This document shows positions 7,750 through 15,239 of a stretch of 64,000 bases of DNA, one piece after another. The notes beneath the pieces are model-generated. The model saw only the letters and a program-made list of their open reading frames with translations. It had not been told where the DNA came from and did not search any database. Source of the stretch: DASRAU01 sp035638075 (GTDB lineage Bacteria > Acidobacteriota > Polarisedimenticolia > Gp22-AA2); NCBI GenBank assembly GCA_035638075.1, contig DASRAU010000004.1:1-64000 (forward strand), read 5' to 3'. Made by a program: the position numbers and the translations under genes. Position 1 is the first letter of the stretch. Each line of letters opens with the position of its first letter.

Positions 7750-8757
7750 ATGCGCATCGGCATCAACGGACTGGGACGCATCGGCCGCGGCTTCCTGCGG
7801 CGCACGCTCGGGGATCCCGGGATCGAGGTCGCGGCGGTCAACGACGTCGCCGGCCCGCCGATCCTCGCTCACTTGATGAAGCACGACTCCCTCTACGGGC
7901 GACTGGACGCCGAGGTCGAGGCGCGCGATGGGGCGCTCTCGATCGGCGGGCGGACCATCCCCTGCACAGGGGAAAGCGAGCCGGGAGCGATCCCCTGGCA
8001 GCGGGCCGGAGTGGACATCGTCCTCGAATGCACCGGCCGGTTCGCCGCGCGCGCCCAGGCGGCCGGGCACCTGCGCGGCGGGGCGCGCCGCGTCGTCATC
8101 AGCGCCCCGTCGCCGGACGCGGACTTCACGGTTTGCATGGGCGTCAACGAGGCCGCCCTAGATGCGGAGCGCCACACGGTCGTCTCGAACGCCTCGTGCA
8201 CGACGAACGCCGTCGCGGTCCTGCTCGACGTGGCGGTGCGCGCCTTCGGGGTCGAGCGCGCCGCGATGACGACGATCCACTGCGTCACCAACAACCAGGC
8301 GCTGGTGGATGCGCCGCACCCCGACCCGCGCCGGGCGCGCGGCGCCCTGCCGTCGATGATCCCGACCACGACCTCGGCGGCCGAGGCGGTCGTCGAGGTG
8401 CTCCCCGGCCTGCGCGGCCGGCTGCACGCGCTCGCCGTGCGCGTCCCGGTCACGGGCGTGTCCCTCGTCGATCTCACCGTCGGGCTCACCCGCAGCGCGT
8501 CAATCGACGAAGCGCGCGCCGCTTATCGTGACGCGGCGCGGGAAAGGCTCGCCGGCATTCTGGGATACTGCGACGAGCCGCTGGTCTCCGCCGATTTCCT
8601 GGGAGACCGGCACTCCGCCGTCGTGGACGGACCATTGCTCGCGATCGAAGGCGATCGCTGGCTGAAGCTCTACGCGTGGTACGACAACGAGTGCGGCTAC
8701 GTCGAGCGCCTCGCCGATCTGGTGCGCCTCATGGCGCGGAAGGGGGCCCGCGGATGA
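7750..8757 (+). CDS. gapA: Glyceraldehyde-3-phosphate dehydrogenase
   Basis: Glycolytic/gluconeogenic GAPDH, 335 residues. The N-terminal Rossmann motif INGLGRIGRGFLRR is followed by VNDVAGPPILAHLMKHDS. Catalytic Cys150 sits in VSNASCTTNAV and His177 in TTIHCVTNNQ; later come RRARGALPSMIPTTTSAA and YAWYDNECGY. The first and third motifs deviate slightly from common GapA (SNASCTTN for SASCTTN, HCVTNNQ for HAYTNDQ). Erythrose-4-phosphate dehydrogenase is therefore a possible alternative, but linkage to pgk and tpiA favours GAPDH. ATG 7750 is chosen because upstream sequence is promoter. The stop overlaps pgk (ATGA). Confidence 0.94.
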   Translation: MRIGINGLGRIGRGFLRRTLGDPGIEVAAVNDVAGPPILAHLMKHDSLYGRLDAEVEARDGALSIGGRTIPCTGESEPGAIPWQRAGVDIVLECTGRFAARAQAAGHLRGGARRVVISAPSPDADFTVCMGVNEAALDAERHTVVSNASCTTNAVAVLLDVAVRAFGVERAAMTTIHCVTNNQALVDAPHPDPRRARGALPSMIPTTTSAAEAVVEVLPGLRGRLHALAVRVPVTGVSLVDLTVGLTRSASIDEARAAYRDAARERLAGILGYCDEPLVSADFLGDRHSAVVDGPLLAIEGDRWLKLYAWYDNECGYVERLADLVRLMARKGARG

Positions 8758-9953
8758 CCCGGACACTCTCGGTGCGCGATCTCCCGGCGGCGAAACGCCG
8801 GGTCTTCCTGAGAGTCGACTTCAACGTCCCGCTCGAAGGCGAGCGGATCACCGACGACACGCGCGTGCGCGCCGCGCTGCCGACGATCGAGCTGCTGCGC
8901 CAGCGGGGATCCTCGGTCGTCCTGGCCTCGCACCTGGGGCGGCCGAAGGGCAAGCCGGTCCCATCGGCCGGCCTGAAGCCGGTCGCCGCGAGGCTCGGCG
9001 AGCTCCTCGGGAAGCCGGTGCCGCTCGCCCCCGATTGCGTCGGCCCCGAAACGGAGCGCCTGGCCCGCGCGCTGGGGCCCGGCGACCTCCTGCTGCTCGA
9101 GAACCTGCGCTTCCACGCGGAAGAAGAGAAGAACGACGACGGGTTCGCCCGCGCCTTGGCTTTGCTCGGCGAGGCCTACGTGGACGACGCATTCGGGGCG
9201 GCGCACCGCGCGCACGCGTCGGTGGCGGCGATCGCGCGGCACCTCAAGCCCGCCGCCGCGGGCCTCCTCATGGAGAGCGAGATCGCCATGCTGTCGCGCC
9301 TGAGGGATCGGCCCGACAAGCCGTACGTCGCGCTGCTCGGCGGGGCGAAGGTTTCGGACAAGATCGATCTCATCGAGAACCTGCTGGCGCGCGTCGACGC
9401 CATCCTCGTGGGGGGCGCCATGGCCTACACCTTCCTCGAGGCCGCCGGGGTGCCGGTCGGCGGCTCGCGCGTCGAGGCCGATCGCGTCGACGCCGCGCGC
9501 GAGACCACGGCGCGGGCGAAGGCGCGCGGCGTGCGCCTGCTGCTGCCGATCGACCACGTGGTCGCCCAGGGTCCCCAGGCGGGGCTGCCGCACACGACAA
9601 CCGACGGCGCGGCGATCCCCGACGGCCAGGTCGGGCTCGACGTCGGACCGAAGACGCGCGCCGCATTCGCCGCGGAGATCGCCCGGGCGAAGACCGTCTT
9701 CTGGAACGGCCCGCTCGGGCTCTTCGAGGTCCCGCCCTACGACCAGGGGACGCTGGCCGCGGCGCGCGCGATCGCCGAAGCCCGGTGCTTCAGCGTCGTC
9801 GGTGGAGGCGATTCGGTTGCGGCGGTCACGCGGCTCGGCCTCGCCGACCGGTTCTCGCACGTCTCGACCGGCGGGGGCGCGTCGCTCGAATTCCTGTCCG
9901 GTCTCGAGCTCCCGGGCGTCGCGGCGCTCGACACCGTCACGGACCGCTCATGA
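8754..9953 (+). CDS. pgk: Phosphoglycerate kinase
   Basis: Interconverts 1,3-bisphosphoglycerate and 3-phosphoglycerate with ATP; 399 residues, normal length. Seen are RVDFNVPLEG and SHLGRPKGKP (substrate-binding N-domain), LLENLRFHAEEEKND, LGGAKVSDKIDLIENLL, and the C-domain nucleotide loop VVGGGDSVAAV followed by STGGGASLEFLSG. Four-base overlaps join it to gapA and tpiA. Confidence 0.97.
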   Translation: MTRTLSVRDLPAAKRRVFLRVDFNVPLEGERITDDTRVRAALPTIELLRQRGSSVVLASHLGRPKGKPVPSAGLKPVAARLGELLGKPVPLAPDCVGPETERLARALGPGDLLLLENLRFHAEEEKNDDGFARALALLGEAYVDDAFGAAHRAHASVAAIARHLKPAAAGLLMESEIAMLSRLRDRPDKPYVALLGGAKVSDKIDLIENLLARVDAILVGGAMAYTFLEAAGVPVGGSRVEADRVDAARETTARAKARGVRLLLPIDHVVAQGPQAGLPHTTTDGAAIPDGQVGLDVGPKTRAAFAAEIARAKTVFWNGPLGLFEVPPYDQGTLAAARAIAEARCFSVVGGGDSVAAVTRLGLADRFSHVSTGGGASLEFLSGLELPGVAALDTVTDRS

Positions 9954-10744
9954 GCGGCGGCGGAAAGTCCGGCGCGGCTGCGGGACGCCGTCCGTTCGTC
10001 GTCGGCAACTGGAAGATGCAGCTGCCGGTGTCCGCCGCAGCGGAAATCGCGCGCGCCATCGCGCGGACCCTGCCGCCGCTGCCGGACCGGGACGTGGCGG
10101 TGGCTCCGTCGTTCCCGGCGCTGCTCCCGGTGGCGGAGGCGCTGCGCGGCTCCCCGGTGCAGCTCGCGGCGCAGGATCTCTTCTGGAAGGACGACGGCCC
10201 CTTCACCGGCGAAGTCTCAGGTCCGATGCTCGTGGAGACGGGCGCCCGCGCCGTCATCGTCGGGCACTCCGAGCGCCGCCAGCACCTCGGCGAGACCGAC
10301 GCGATGGTCGGCCTCAAGACCTGGGCGGCGCTGCGGGCCGGGCTCGTGCCGATCGTCTGCGTCGGCGAGCAGCAGGACGACCGGGACGGCCAGCGCCACG
10401 AGAGCATCGTGCGGGACATGCTCCTGCACACGCTCGAGAGCCTCCCTCGAGAAGCCGCGGAGACCCTCGTCATCGGCTACGAACCCGTCTGGGCCATCGG
10501 GACCGGCTGCTCCGCCACCGCCGCCGACGCCTCCGAGATGCATGCGTGCCTGCGTGAGGCGCTCAAGACCCTCTTCGGTGCGACCGCCTCCCGCATCCGC
10601 ATCGTCTACGGCGGCAGCGTCACCGAGCAGAACATCGACGAGCTGATGGCGCAGCCCGACGTGGACGGGGTCCTGGTCGGGGGCGCGTCGCTTCGGGCCG
10701 ATTCCTTCGTCCGCATCGCCGCGTTCGGCGCCCCCTCCCGGTAA
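9950..10744 (+). CDS. tpiA: Triosephosphate isomerase
   Basis: TIM-barrel enzyme interconverting DHAP and glyceraldehyde-3-phosphate; 264 residues. Catalytic residues are visible: Lys in VVGNWKMQ, His in VGHSERRQHLGE and Glu in YEPVWAIGTG; the phosphate loop is YGGSVTEQN and VGGASL. A short basic/Gly-rich N-terminal extension (MSGGGKSGAAAGRR) precedes the barrel. ATG 9950 overlaps the pgk stop. Confidence 0.97.
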   Translation: MSGGGKSGAAAGRRPFVVGNWKMQLPVSAAAEIARAIARTLPPLPDRDVAVAPSFPALLPVAEALRGSPVQLAAQDLFWKDDGPFTGEVSGPMLVETGARAVIVGHSERRQHLGETDAMVGLKTWAALRAGLVPIVCVGEQQDDRDGQRHESIVRDMLLHTLESLPREAAETLVIGYEPVWAIGTGCSATAADASEMHACLREALKTLFGATASRIRIVYGGSVTEQNIDELMAQPDVDGVLVGGASLRADSFVRIAAFGAPSR

Positions 10745-10756
10745 TCGGACCGGCTC

Positions 10757-10774
10757 CCCGGGGGGCCCCCCGGG
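10757..10774. repeat. Perfect 18-bp G/C palindrome
   Basis: CCC, six G, six C, GGG: a perfect inverted repeat without a loop in the 91-base gap between tpiA and secG. It is followed by repeated GGTTCCGGGG/GGTTCGGGG-like units. It could form a hairpin in the mRNA between the glycolytic genes and secG, but lacks a T-tract. Confidence 0.55.
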
Positions 10775-10835
10775 TTCCGGGGTTGGCCGGGATTCAGGGG
10801 TTCGGGGTTGCCATGGCGCACCCGGTCGCGCTACG

Positions 10836-11294
10836 ATGCGCGTTCTTCGCGGAGTCTCCAAAGTGCTCGAAGTCCTGCTTTACGTCATTCACGGCATCGT
10901 GTGCCTGGTCCTCATCCTCGTCGTCCTGCTGCAGAGCGGGAAGGCGGCGGATCTGGCCGGCGCGTTCGGCGGCGGCGGCAGCCAGACGGCTCTCGGCAGC
11001 CGCGGCGCCGCGACCGTCCTCTCCAAGGCCACGTCGATCTGCGCCATCGTCTTCATGTTGTCGTCGCTCGGGCTGGCGATCCTCGGGTCGCGCAGCGGCG
11101 GCTCGGTGCTCGAGCAGGTGCCCCTCCCGGCGGCGCCGGCCGAGGCTCCGTCTGCGGCCCCCGCCGCGCCGGCGGCGAACCCGCCCGCGACGGCCCCGGC
11201 TCCCCAGGGATCAGCGGCCCCGGCGGAAGGACAGCCGGCCCCGTCAGGCTCCGATCAGAAGCCTCAGGACAAGCCGGCCGGGGGCGGACAGTAA
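10836..11294 (+). CDS. secG: Preprotein translocase subunit SecG
   Basis: Auxiliary subunit of the SecYEG channel, 152 residues. The two-helix SecG core occupies residues 1-85: LLYVIHGIVCLVLILVVLLQ, then the conserved GGGGSQTALGSRGAATVLSK loop and a second helix. The C-terminus beyond residue 90 is an Ala/Pro-rich tail about 60 residues long, longer than in typical SecG. Position after tpiA and before a tRNA-Leu is a frequent bacterial arrangement. ATG 10836 has no clear Shine-Dalgarno. Confidence 0.93.
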   Translation: MRVLRGVSKVLEVLLYVIHGIVCLVLILVVLLQSGKAADLAGAFGGGGSQTALGSRGAATVLSKATSICAIVFMLSSLGLAILGSRSGGSVLEQVPLPAAPAEAPSAAPAAPAANPPATAPAPQGSAAPAEGQPAPSGSDQKPQDKPAGGGQ

Positions 11295-11306
11295 GCGGGA
11301 TTTGAA

Positions 11307-11325
11307 CCGGCGCTCCCGGCGCCGG
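11307..11325 (+). terminator. Hairpin after secG
   Basis: Seven-base stem CCGGCGC/GCGCCGG with a five-base loop, 13 bases after the secG stop and 12 bases before the tRNA. No T-tract follows, so it may be a processing signal rather than a terminator. Confidence 0.3.
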
Positions 11326-11337
11326 CCTGGATTCAGT

Positions 11338-11423
11338 GCCGGAGTGGTGGAATTGGCAGACACATCATCTTGAGGGGGTGACGCCCAAAAGGCATGCGGG
11401 TTCAAATCCCGCCTCCGGCACCA
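11338..11423 (+). tRNA. tRNA-Leu (anticodon GAG), CCA encoded
   Basis: Class II tRNA. Acceptor stem GCCGGAG (11338-11344) pairs with CTCCGGC (11413-11419). Anticodon stem TCATC/GGTGA encloses loop TTGAGGG with anticodon GAG at 11372-11374. A long variable arm (GCC...GGC) is typical of tRNA-Leu. T-arm is GCGGG TTCAAAT CCCGC. The discriminator is A, and CCA is encoded at 11421-11423. It reads CUC/CUU codons. Confidence 0.97.
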
Positions 11424-11476
11424 GCCTTCCCCTCACCCGCGCCAACGCCGAACGCGGGAGCCCGACCCTTCGGACG

Positions 11477-11662
11477 TTATTCCTCTTCGTCCTCGTCGTC
11501 CTCGAGCAGCGCTTCGACCTCGTCCGGGTCGAGCCGCTCGAGCACCTTCTTGACGCGCAGCAGGTTGTCCACTTCGCTGGTGTAGCGGCCGGTGCCGCGG
11601 CCCTTCATCAGGGTCATCGCCTCGTCGATCGCCGCCAGCAGTTCTTCCACGGTGCTCTGCAT
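11477..11662 (-). CDS. Small acidic protein of unknown function
   Basis: Predicted 61-residue soluble protein starting at ATG 11662, which is preceded by GGAGGA at 6 bases; an in-frame ATG six codons further upstream would cover that signal. It is probably helical (MQSTVEELLAAIDEAMTLM, then a KKVLERLDPDEVEALL helix) with a run of Asp/Glu at the C-terminus (LLEDDEDEEE). No family is recognised. It lies alone, antisense to and just after the tRNA, 65 bases from trxB. Confidence 0.6.
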   Translation of the reverse strand: MQSTVEELLAAIDEAMTLMKGRGTGRYTSEVDNLLRVKKVLERLDPDEVEALLEDDEDEEE

Positions 11663-11727
11663 CGGAGTCCTCCGCGCCACGTCCCCGGGGGCCGCTGCGG
11701 CCGTCCCGGCGGCGCTCTCGTGTTCCG

Positions 11728-12666
11728 TCAGTGTCCTTCGGCTTCGAGGAAGCGTTCCGCGTCGATGGCGGCCATGCAGCCGCTGCCCGCCGCGGTGATC
11801 GCCTGGCGGTAGACGTGGTCCTGGCAGTCCCCCGCCGCGAACACGCCCGGGACGTTGGTGCGGCTTCCCCCCTTGGTGGTGATGTAACCGGCCTTGTCCA
11901 TGTCGATCTGGCCGGCGAAGATTTTCGTGTTGGGGACGTGGCCGATGGCCACGAAGACGCCATCCACCTTCTTCTCGGTCAGCGCCCCGGTCTTCAGATT
12001 CTGCAGCCGCACCCCTTCCACTTTCTGGGCGCCCAGGACTTCCGCGATGGTGGAGTCCCAGATGAATTCGATCTTCTTGTTCTTGAAGGCCCGGTCCTGC
12101 ATGATTTTCGACGCGCGCAGGCTGTCGCGCCGGTGCACGATGGTCACCTTGCTCGCGAACTTCGTCAGGAAGGTGCCTTCTTCGATGGCCGAATCCCCGC
12201 CCCCGACGACCATCAGCTCCCGCTCCTTGAAGAAGAAGCCGTCGCAGGTGGCGCAGGTGGACACGCCGCGGCCCAGCAGGCGCCGCTCGGATTCGAGACC
12301 CAGCATGCGGGCCGAGGCGCCCGAGGCGATGATCAGGGTCTTCGTGCGGATCGCCCGGGCGTGGTCGAGCATCAGGGTGAACGGTCGCTTGCCGAGGTCC
12401 GCGTCGGTGGCGGCGCCGGCCAGGTACTCGGTGCCGAAGCGCTGGGCCTGGCGGCGCATGTGCTCGATGAGCTGCGGCCCGAGAATCCCCTCCGGGAACC
12501 CCGGGAAATTCTCCACCTCGGTCGTGAGGCTCAGCTGTCCGCCCGCTTCGTGTCCGTCCACCAGGAGCGGCTTGAGATTGGCGCGCGCGGTGTAGACGGC
12601 GGCCGTCAGCCCGGCGCAGCCGGAGCCGAGGATCACCACGTCACGGACATCACTGCTGTCGGACAC
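11728..12666 (-). CDS. trxB: Thioredoxin reductase
   Basis: FAD/NADPH-dependent reductase that reduces thioredoxin, 312 residues. The FAD-binding motif is VVILGSGCAGLTAA, where Cys replaces the usual Pro of GSGPAG. The redox pair is in VSTCATCDGFFF (Cys138 and Cys141). The NADPH-binding loop is VVGGGDSAIEEG and a second FAD motif is GVFAAGDCQD. GTG 12666 is preferred over the upstream in-frame start because GGGGGAGA lies directly before it. Promoter candidate at 12737-12745. Confidence 0.95.
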   Translation of the reverse strand: MSDSSDVRDVVILGSGCAGLTAAVYTARANLKPLLVDGHEAGGQLSLTTEVENFPGFPEGILGPQLIEHMRRQAQRFGTEYLAGAATDADLGKRPFTLMLDHARAIRTKTLIIASGASARMLGLESERRLLGRGVSTCATCDGFFFKERELMVVGGGDSAIEEGTFLTKFASKVTIVHRRDSLRASKIMQDRAFKNKKIEFIWDSTIAEVLGAQKVEGVRLQNLKTGALTEKKVDGVFVAIGHVPNTKIFAGQIDMDKAGYITTKGGSRTNVPGVFAAGDCQDHVYRQAITAAGSGCMAAIDAERFLEAEGH

Positions 12667-12736
12667 GATCTCCCCCTGGGGTGCGCGCAACGTCTTCGCG
12701 CGCGAGGCGTGGGACGAAGTTGAAGGAACGGCGGAG

Positions 12737-12745
12737 ATGATAACA
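12737..12745 (-). promoter_or_regulatory. Extended -10 promoter candidate for trxB
   Basis: TGTTATCAT on the minus strand matches an extended -10 (TGn plus hexamer). It would give a leader of about 64 nt before the trxB GTG. No clear -35. Confidence 0.4.
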
Positions 12746-12758
12746 GAAGGAACTTCGG

Positions 12759-12773
12759 CCGGCTTCCAGCCGG
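12759..12773 (-). terminator. Hairpin after the mqnD-ygfZ-cbiX operon
   Basis: CCGGCT/AGCCGG six-base stem with a three-base loop, starting two bases after the cbiX stop. Only a loose T-rich stretch follows, so it is a weak terminator candidate. Confidence 0.35.
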
Positions 12774-12774
12774 G

Positions 12775-13206
12775 CTAGGCCCACCGGCCGTCCCGCAGTC
12801 CCTTGCGGATGCGGTCGGAGCAGATCGCCACGAGGCGCGGGTCGGGGCCGAGGTGCCGCGCGATGCGGATGTCGAGACCGGGATGCCGCTCGCGCGCCAT
12901 CACGATGTGCTCGGGCAGGTCGCGTCCGACGTGGCCGTCGAGGTAGGTCGAGAACGGCACGAAGAGGATGCGGCCGGCCCCCTGCCCCACCGCGCGGTCG
13001 ATCGCCGTCTGGATGTCGGGCTGGTTCAGCTCGAGGAAGCACGGCTCGACGACGAAGCCCCGGAAGCGCCGGCGCAGCGAGGCGACCACGTCAGCGAGCA
13101 CCTTCACCGCTTCGGTGGCGCGGCTGCCGTGGCCGATGACCAGGATGCCCGTGCGGGGCGGGGGCAACTTCTTCGTGGCTTTGGGACCCGCGGCCCGTGG
13201 ACTCAT
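12775..13206 (-). CDS. CbiX/SirB-type chelatase, single domain
   Basis: Short sirohydrochlorin chelatase-like protein, 143 residues, the size of single-domain CbiX(S)/SirB. The family start ILVIGHGSRATEAVKVLADV carries the active-site His; EPCFLELNQPDIQTAID and the ILFVPFSTYLDGHVGRDLP block with a second His follow. Such enzymes insert Co or Fe into sirohydrochlorin for cobalamin or siroheme synthesis. No other tetrapyrrole gene is visible, so the metal is unassigned. The N-terminal 18 residues are a basic extension. ATG 13206 overlaps the ygfZ stop. Confidence 0.82.
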   Translation of the reverse strand: MSPRAAGPKATKKLPPPRTGILVIGHGSRATEAVKVLADVVASLRRRFRGFVVEPCFLELNQPDIQTAIDRAVGQGAGRILFVPFSTYLDGHVGRDLPEHIVMARERHPGLDIRIARHLGPDPRLVAICSDRIRKGLRDGRWA

Positions 13207-14264
13207 CGGCCCGCCTCCGGCGACGCCGATCGCGGGTCGCGCACAATCGCTTCGCGCGGCCCCGCGGGGGTCGCGACCATGACCTTCTTTCCCGGCACGG
13301 CGTCCTCGTCGCGCACGTAGGCGAGGGCAAGCACCCGGCTCGCCCCTTCCGGAAGGACGACGCTGCTGGTGACGACGCCGATGCTCTCGCCTGCGGCTGA
13401 GACCTGGGCCCCCTCGGGAAACGGCATCGCCTGCGCAGCCCCGGCCGCGGCCGTCCCTTCCGACTCCAGCCGGACGAGCAGCCGGGCGACCTTCCTGTAG
13501 GTGTTCAGCCGGGCGATCACTTCCTGTCCCACGTAGCACCCCTTGGAGAGCGAGATCGCCTCATCGAGCCGCGCCTCCCATGGATTGCGTTCTTCGGTCA
13601 GCTCCCGTCCGGCCAAAGGCATCCCGGCCTCGAGCCGCAGCGCTTCGATGGTCTCCGGGGACGCGACCTGGAGCCGACCTCCTGCCGCCGCCAGCAACCG
13701 CGACCGTGCCGCCTCGACCGCGCCATGCGGGAGATTCAGCAGCCAGGCGTCGCCGGCCAGGGGGAAGGTGCGCACCAGGAGCGCCGCGGTTCCGTTCAGC
13801 CCCACCTCGGCCGCGCCGTGGCGCTCGAGGCCGGCCGCCTGCGGGAAAACGGCCGCGACGATGGCCAGGGCTTGCGGGCCGCAGACGGCGAGCGTGGTGT
13901 GCGACGCGCGCCGGTCCTCGACCTGCACCTCCTCGCGGAAGGTGTAGCGGTCGATCCACTCGCGGAGAGCCTCGGCTCGATCCGTCTCCACGAGGAGTTG
14001 CAGCTCACCCGGCAGACGGTGCACCGTGACGAGGGCGAGGATGCGGCCCTTGGCCGTGGTGAAGACGGTCGGAGCCCCGCCGCCTTCCCGGATCGCCTTG
14101 ATGTCGTTGGTGCTCAGGCGGTGCAGCAGGTCCACGGCATCCTTGCCGGTGACGCGCAGCGCCGCGACGGCGAACGGTTCGGCGAGCACGGCGTCGTGGT
14201 GCGCCGCGCGGTAGTCCGCGGCCGCGGCGACTCCGCCCGCCGCGGAGGCCACGGCCCGGCTCAT
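13203..14264 (-). CDS. ygfZ: YgfZ/GcvT-like folate-binding protein (Fe-S maintenance)
   Basis: 353-residue member of the YgfZ/IBA57 family. These folate-binding proteins help assemble or repair [4Fe-4S] enzymes and resemble GcvT without glycine-cleavage activity. The diagnostic motif is LSKGCYVGQEVIARL with its conserved Cys. The N-terminal region has LHRLSTNDIKAI and TTAKGRILALVTVHRL, and a C-terminal barrel follows. Four-base overlaps link it upstream to mqnD and downstream to cbiX. MqnD is not an Fe-S enzyme itself, but futalosine-pathway partners are radical-SAM proteins, which may explain the linkage (inference). Confidence 0.88.
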   Translation of the reverse strand: MSRAVASAAGGVAAAADYRAAHHDAVLAEPFAVAALRVTGKDAVDLLHRLSTNDIKAIREGGGAPTVFTTAKGRILALVTVHRLPGELQLLVETDRAEALREWIDRYTFREEVQVEDRRASHTTLAVCGPQALAIVAAVFPQAAGLERHGAAEVGLNGTAALLVRTFPLAGDAWLLNLPHGAVEAARSRLLAAAGGRLQVASPETIEALRLEAGMPLAGRELTEERNPWEARLDEAISLSKGCYVGQEVIARLNTYRKVARLLVRLESEGTAAAGAAQAMPFPEGAQVSAAGESIGVVTSSVVLPEGASRVLALAYVRDEDAVPGKKVMVATPAGPREAIVRDPRSASPEAGR

Positions 14265-15124
14265 GCCGCGAACTCGACCGGCACGCGGCGCGGCAGGATG
14301 CCGGCGTCGGCGCCGCGGCCGAGGAAGGTCTCGATGGCGCGCCTCCCGGTCGGTCCGTAGTCGAGCGTGTAGTCGTTGACGTACATGCCGACGAAGCGAT
14401 CGGCCAGGTCGCGCGGCAGGCCGCGTCCGAAATCGAGGGCGTAGGTGAGCGCCGGGTCCCGGTGACGCAGCCCGTGCTCAATGCTCTCCTGGAGCAGCCG
14501 CCGCACCCGGCCGATCACCTCCGGGCCCAGATCCTTGCGCACCGCGTTGCCTCCGAGCGGCAGCGGCAGGCCGGTCTCCTCTTTCCACCAGGCGCCGAGG
14601 TCGAGAATCTTGTGCAGCCCTTCGCCTTTCCAGGTGAGCTGCCCCTCGTGGATGAGGAGCCCGGCGTCGGCCCCCCCCGTCTTCACGAGCGGCAGAATCT
14701 GGTCGAACGGCACCACCTTCGTCGCGACTTCGCCGAGGGCGAGGCGCAGCGCCAGCGCCGCCGAGGTGAGGGTGCCGGGGATGGCGATGGTCCGGCGCTT
14801 CACCTCGTCGATGGACAAGGGCTCGCGCGCCACGATCATCGGCCCGTAGCCGTCCCCCATGCTGGCGCCGCACGGCAGGAGGGCGTAGCGGTCCGCGAGA
14901 TACGCGTAAGCGTGGATGGACACGGCGGTGACCTCGATGGCGCCGTCGAGCGCCATGCGGTTCAGCGACTCGATGTCCTTCAGCACCTGCACCACCTCCC
15001 ACCCGTCGGGCACCGGCACCTCTCCCGAAGCGATCCCATGGAACATGAACGCGTCGTCGGGGTCGGGGCTGTGGCCGATCTGGATGGTGCGGCGCTGGGT
15101 CGGGCCGTGCATCGGACCCTCCAT
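14261..15124 (-). CDS. mqnD: 1,4-dihydroxy-6-naphthoate synthase (futalosine pathway)
   Basis: MqnD-type lyase that converts cyclic dehypoxanthinylfutalosine to 1,4-dihydroxy-6-naphthoate during menaquinone synthesis. Seen are the family start IGHSPDPDDAFMFHG, then VSIHAYAYL, GYGPMIVAREP and IPGTLTSAALALRL in the periplasmic-binding-protein fold, and GLLIHEGQLTW with an active-site His. Start is ambiguous. ATG 15124 (287 residues) lies 11 bases after a TATAAT box; ATG 15112 (283 residues) is preceded by GGAGGG. Both are consistent. MqnA is the nearest alternative family, but the SPDPDDAFMF motif favours MqnD. No other mqn gene is in the window. Confidence 0.85.
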   Translation of the reverse strand: MEGPMHGPTQRRTIQIGHSPDPDDAFMFHGIASGEVPVPDGWEVVQVLKDIESLNRMALDGAIEVTAVSIHAYAYLADRYALLPCGASMGDGYGPMIVAREPLSIDEVKRRTIAIPGTLTSAALALRLALGEVATKVVPFDQILPLVKTGGADAGLLIHEGQLTWKGEGLHKILDLGAWWKEETGLPLPLGGNAVRKDLGPEVIGRVRRLLQESIEHGLRHRDPALTYALDFGRGLPRDLADRFVGMYVNDYTLDYGPTGRRAIETFLGRGADAGILPRRVPVEFAA

Positions 15125-15135
15125 TGAAACCGCAC

Positions 15136-15141
15136 ATTATA
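15136..15141 (-). promoter_or_regulatory. -10 box of the mqnD operon
   Basis: Perfect TATAAT on the minus strand, 11 bases before ATG 15124 and 23 bases before ATG 15112. No convincing -35. Confidence 0.55.
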
Positions 15142-15239
15142 GGGAAATCGTCCGGCGGTGGATATGATAGGCGCGGCTCGCGCCGCAAGGGCGGAAACGG
15201 CCCGGCGGCGCGGGAAAAGGCCCCGGAAGCAGAGCCCTC

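Noticed and set aside
15163..15168. TATGAT on the plus strand as promoter of the SirB1-like gene
   Set aside because: It is 71 bases from the start with no -35 and inside the mqnD upstream region; not strong enough to list.
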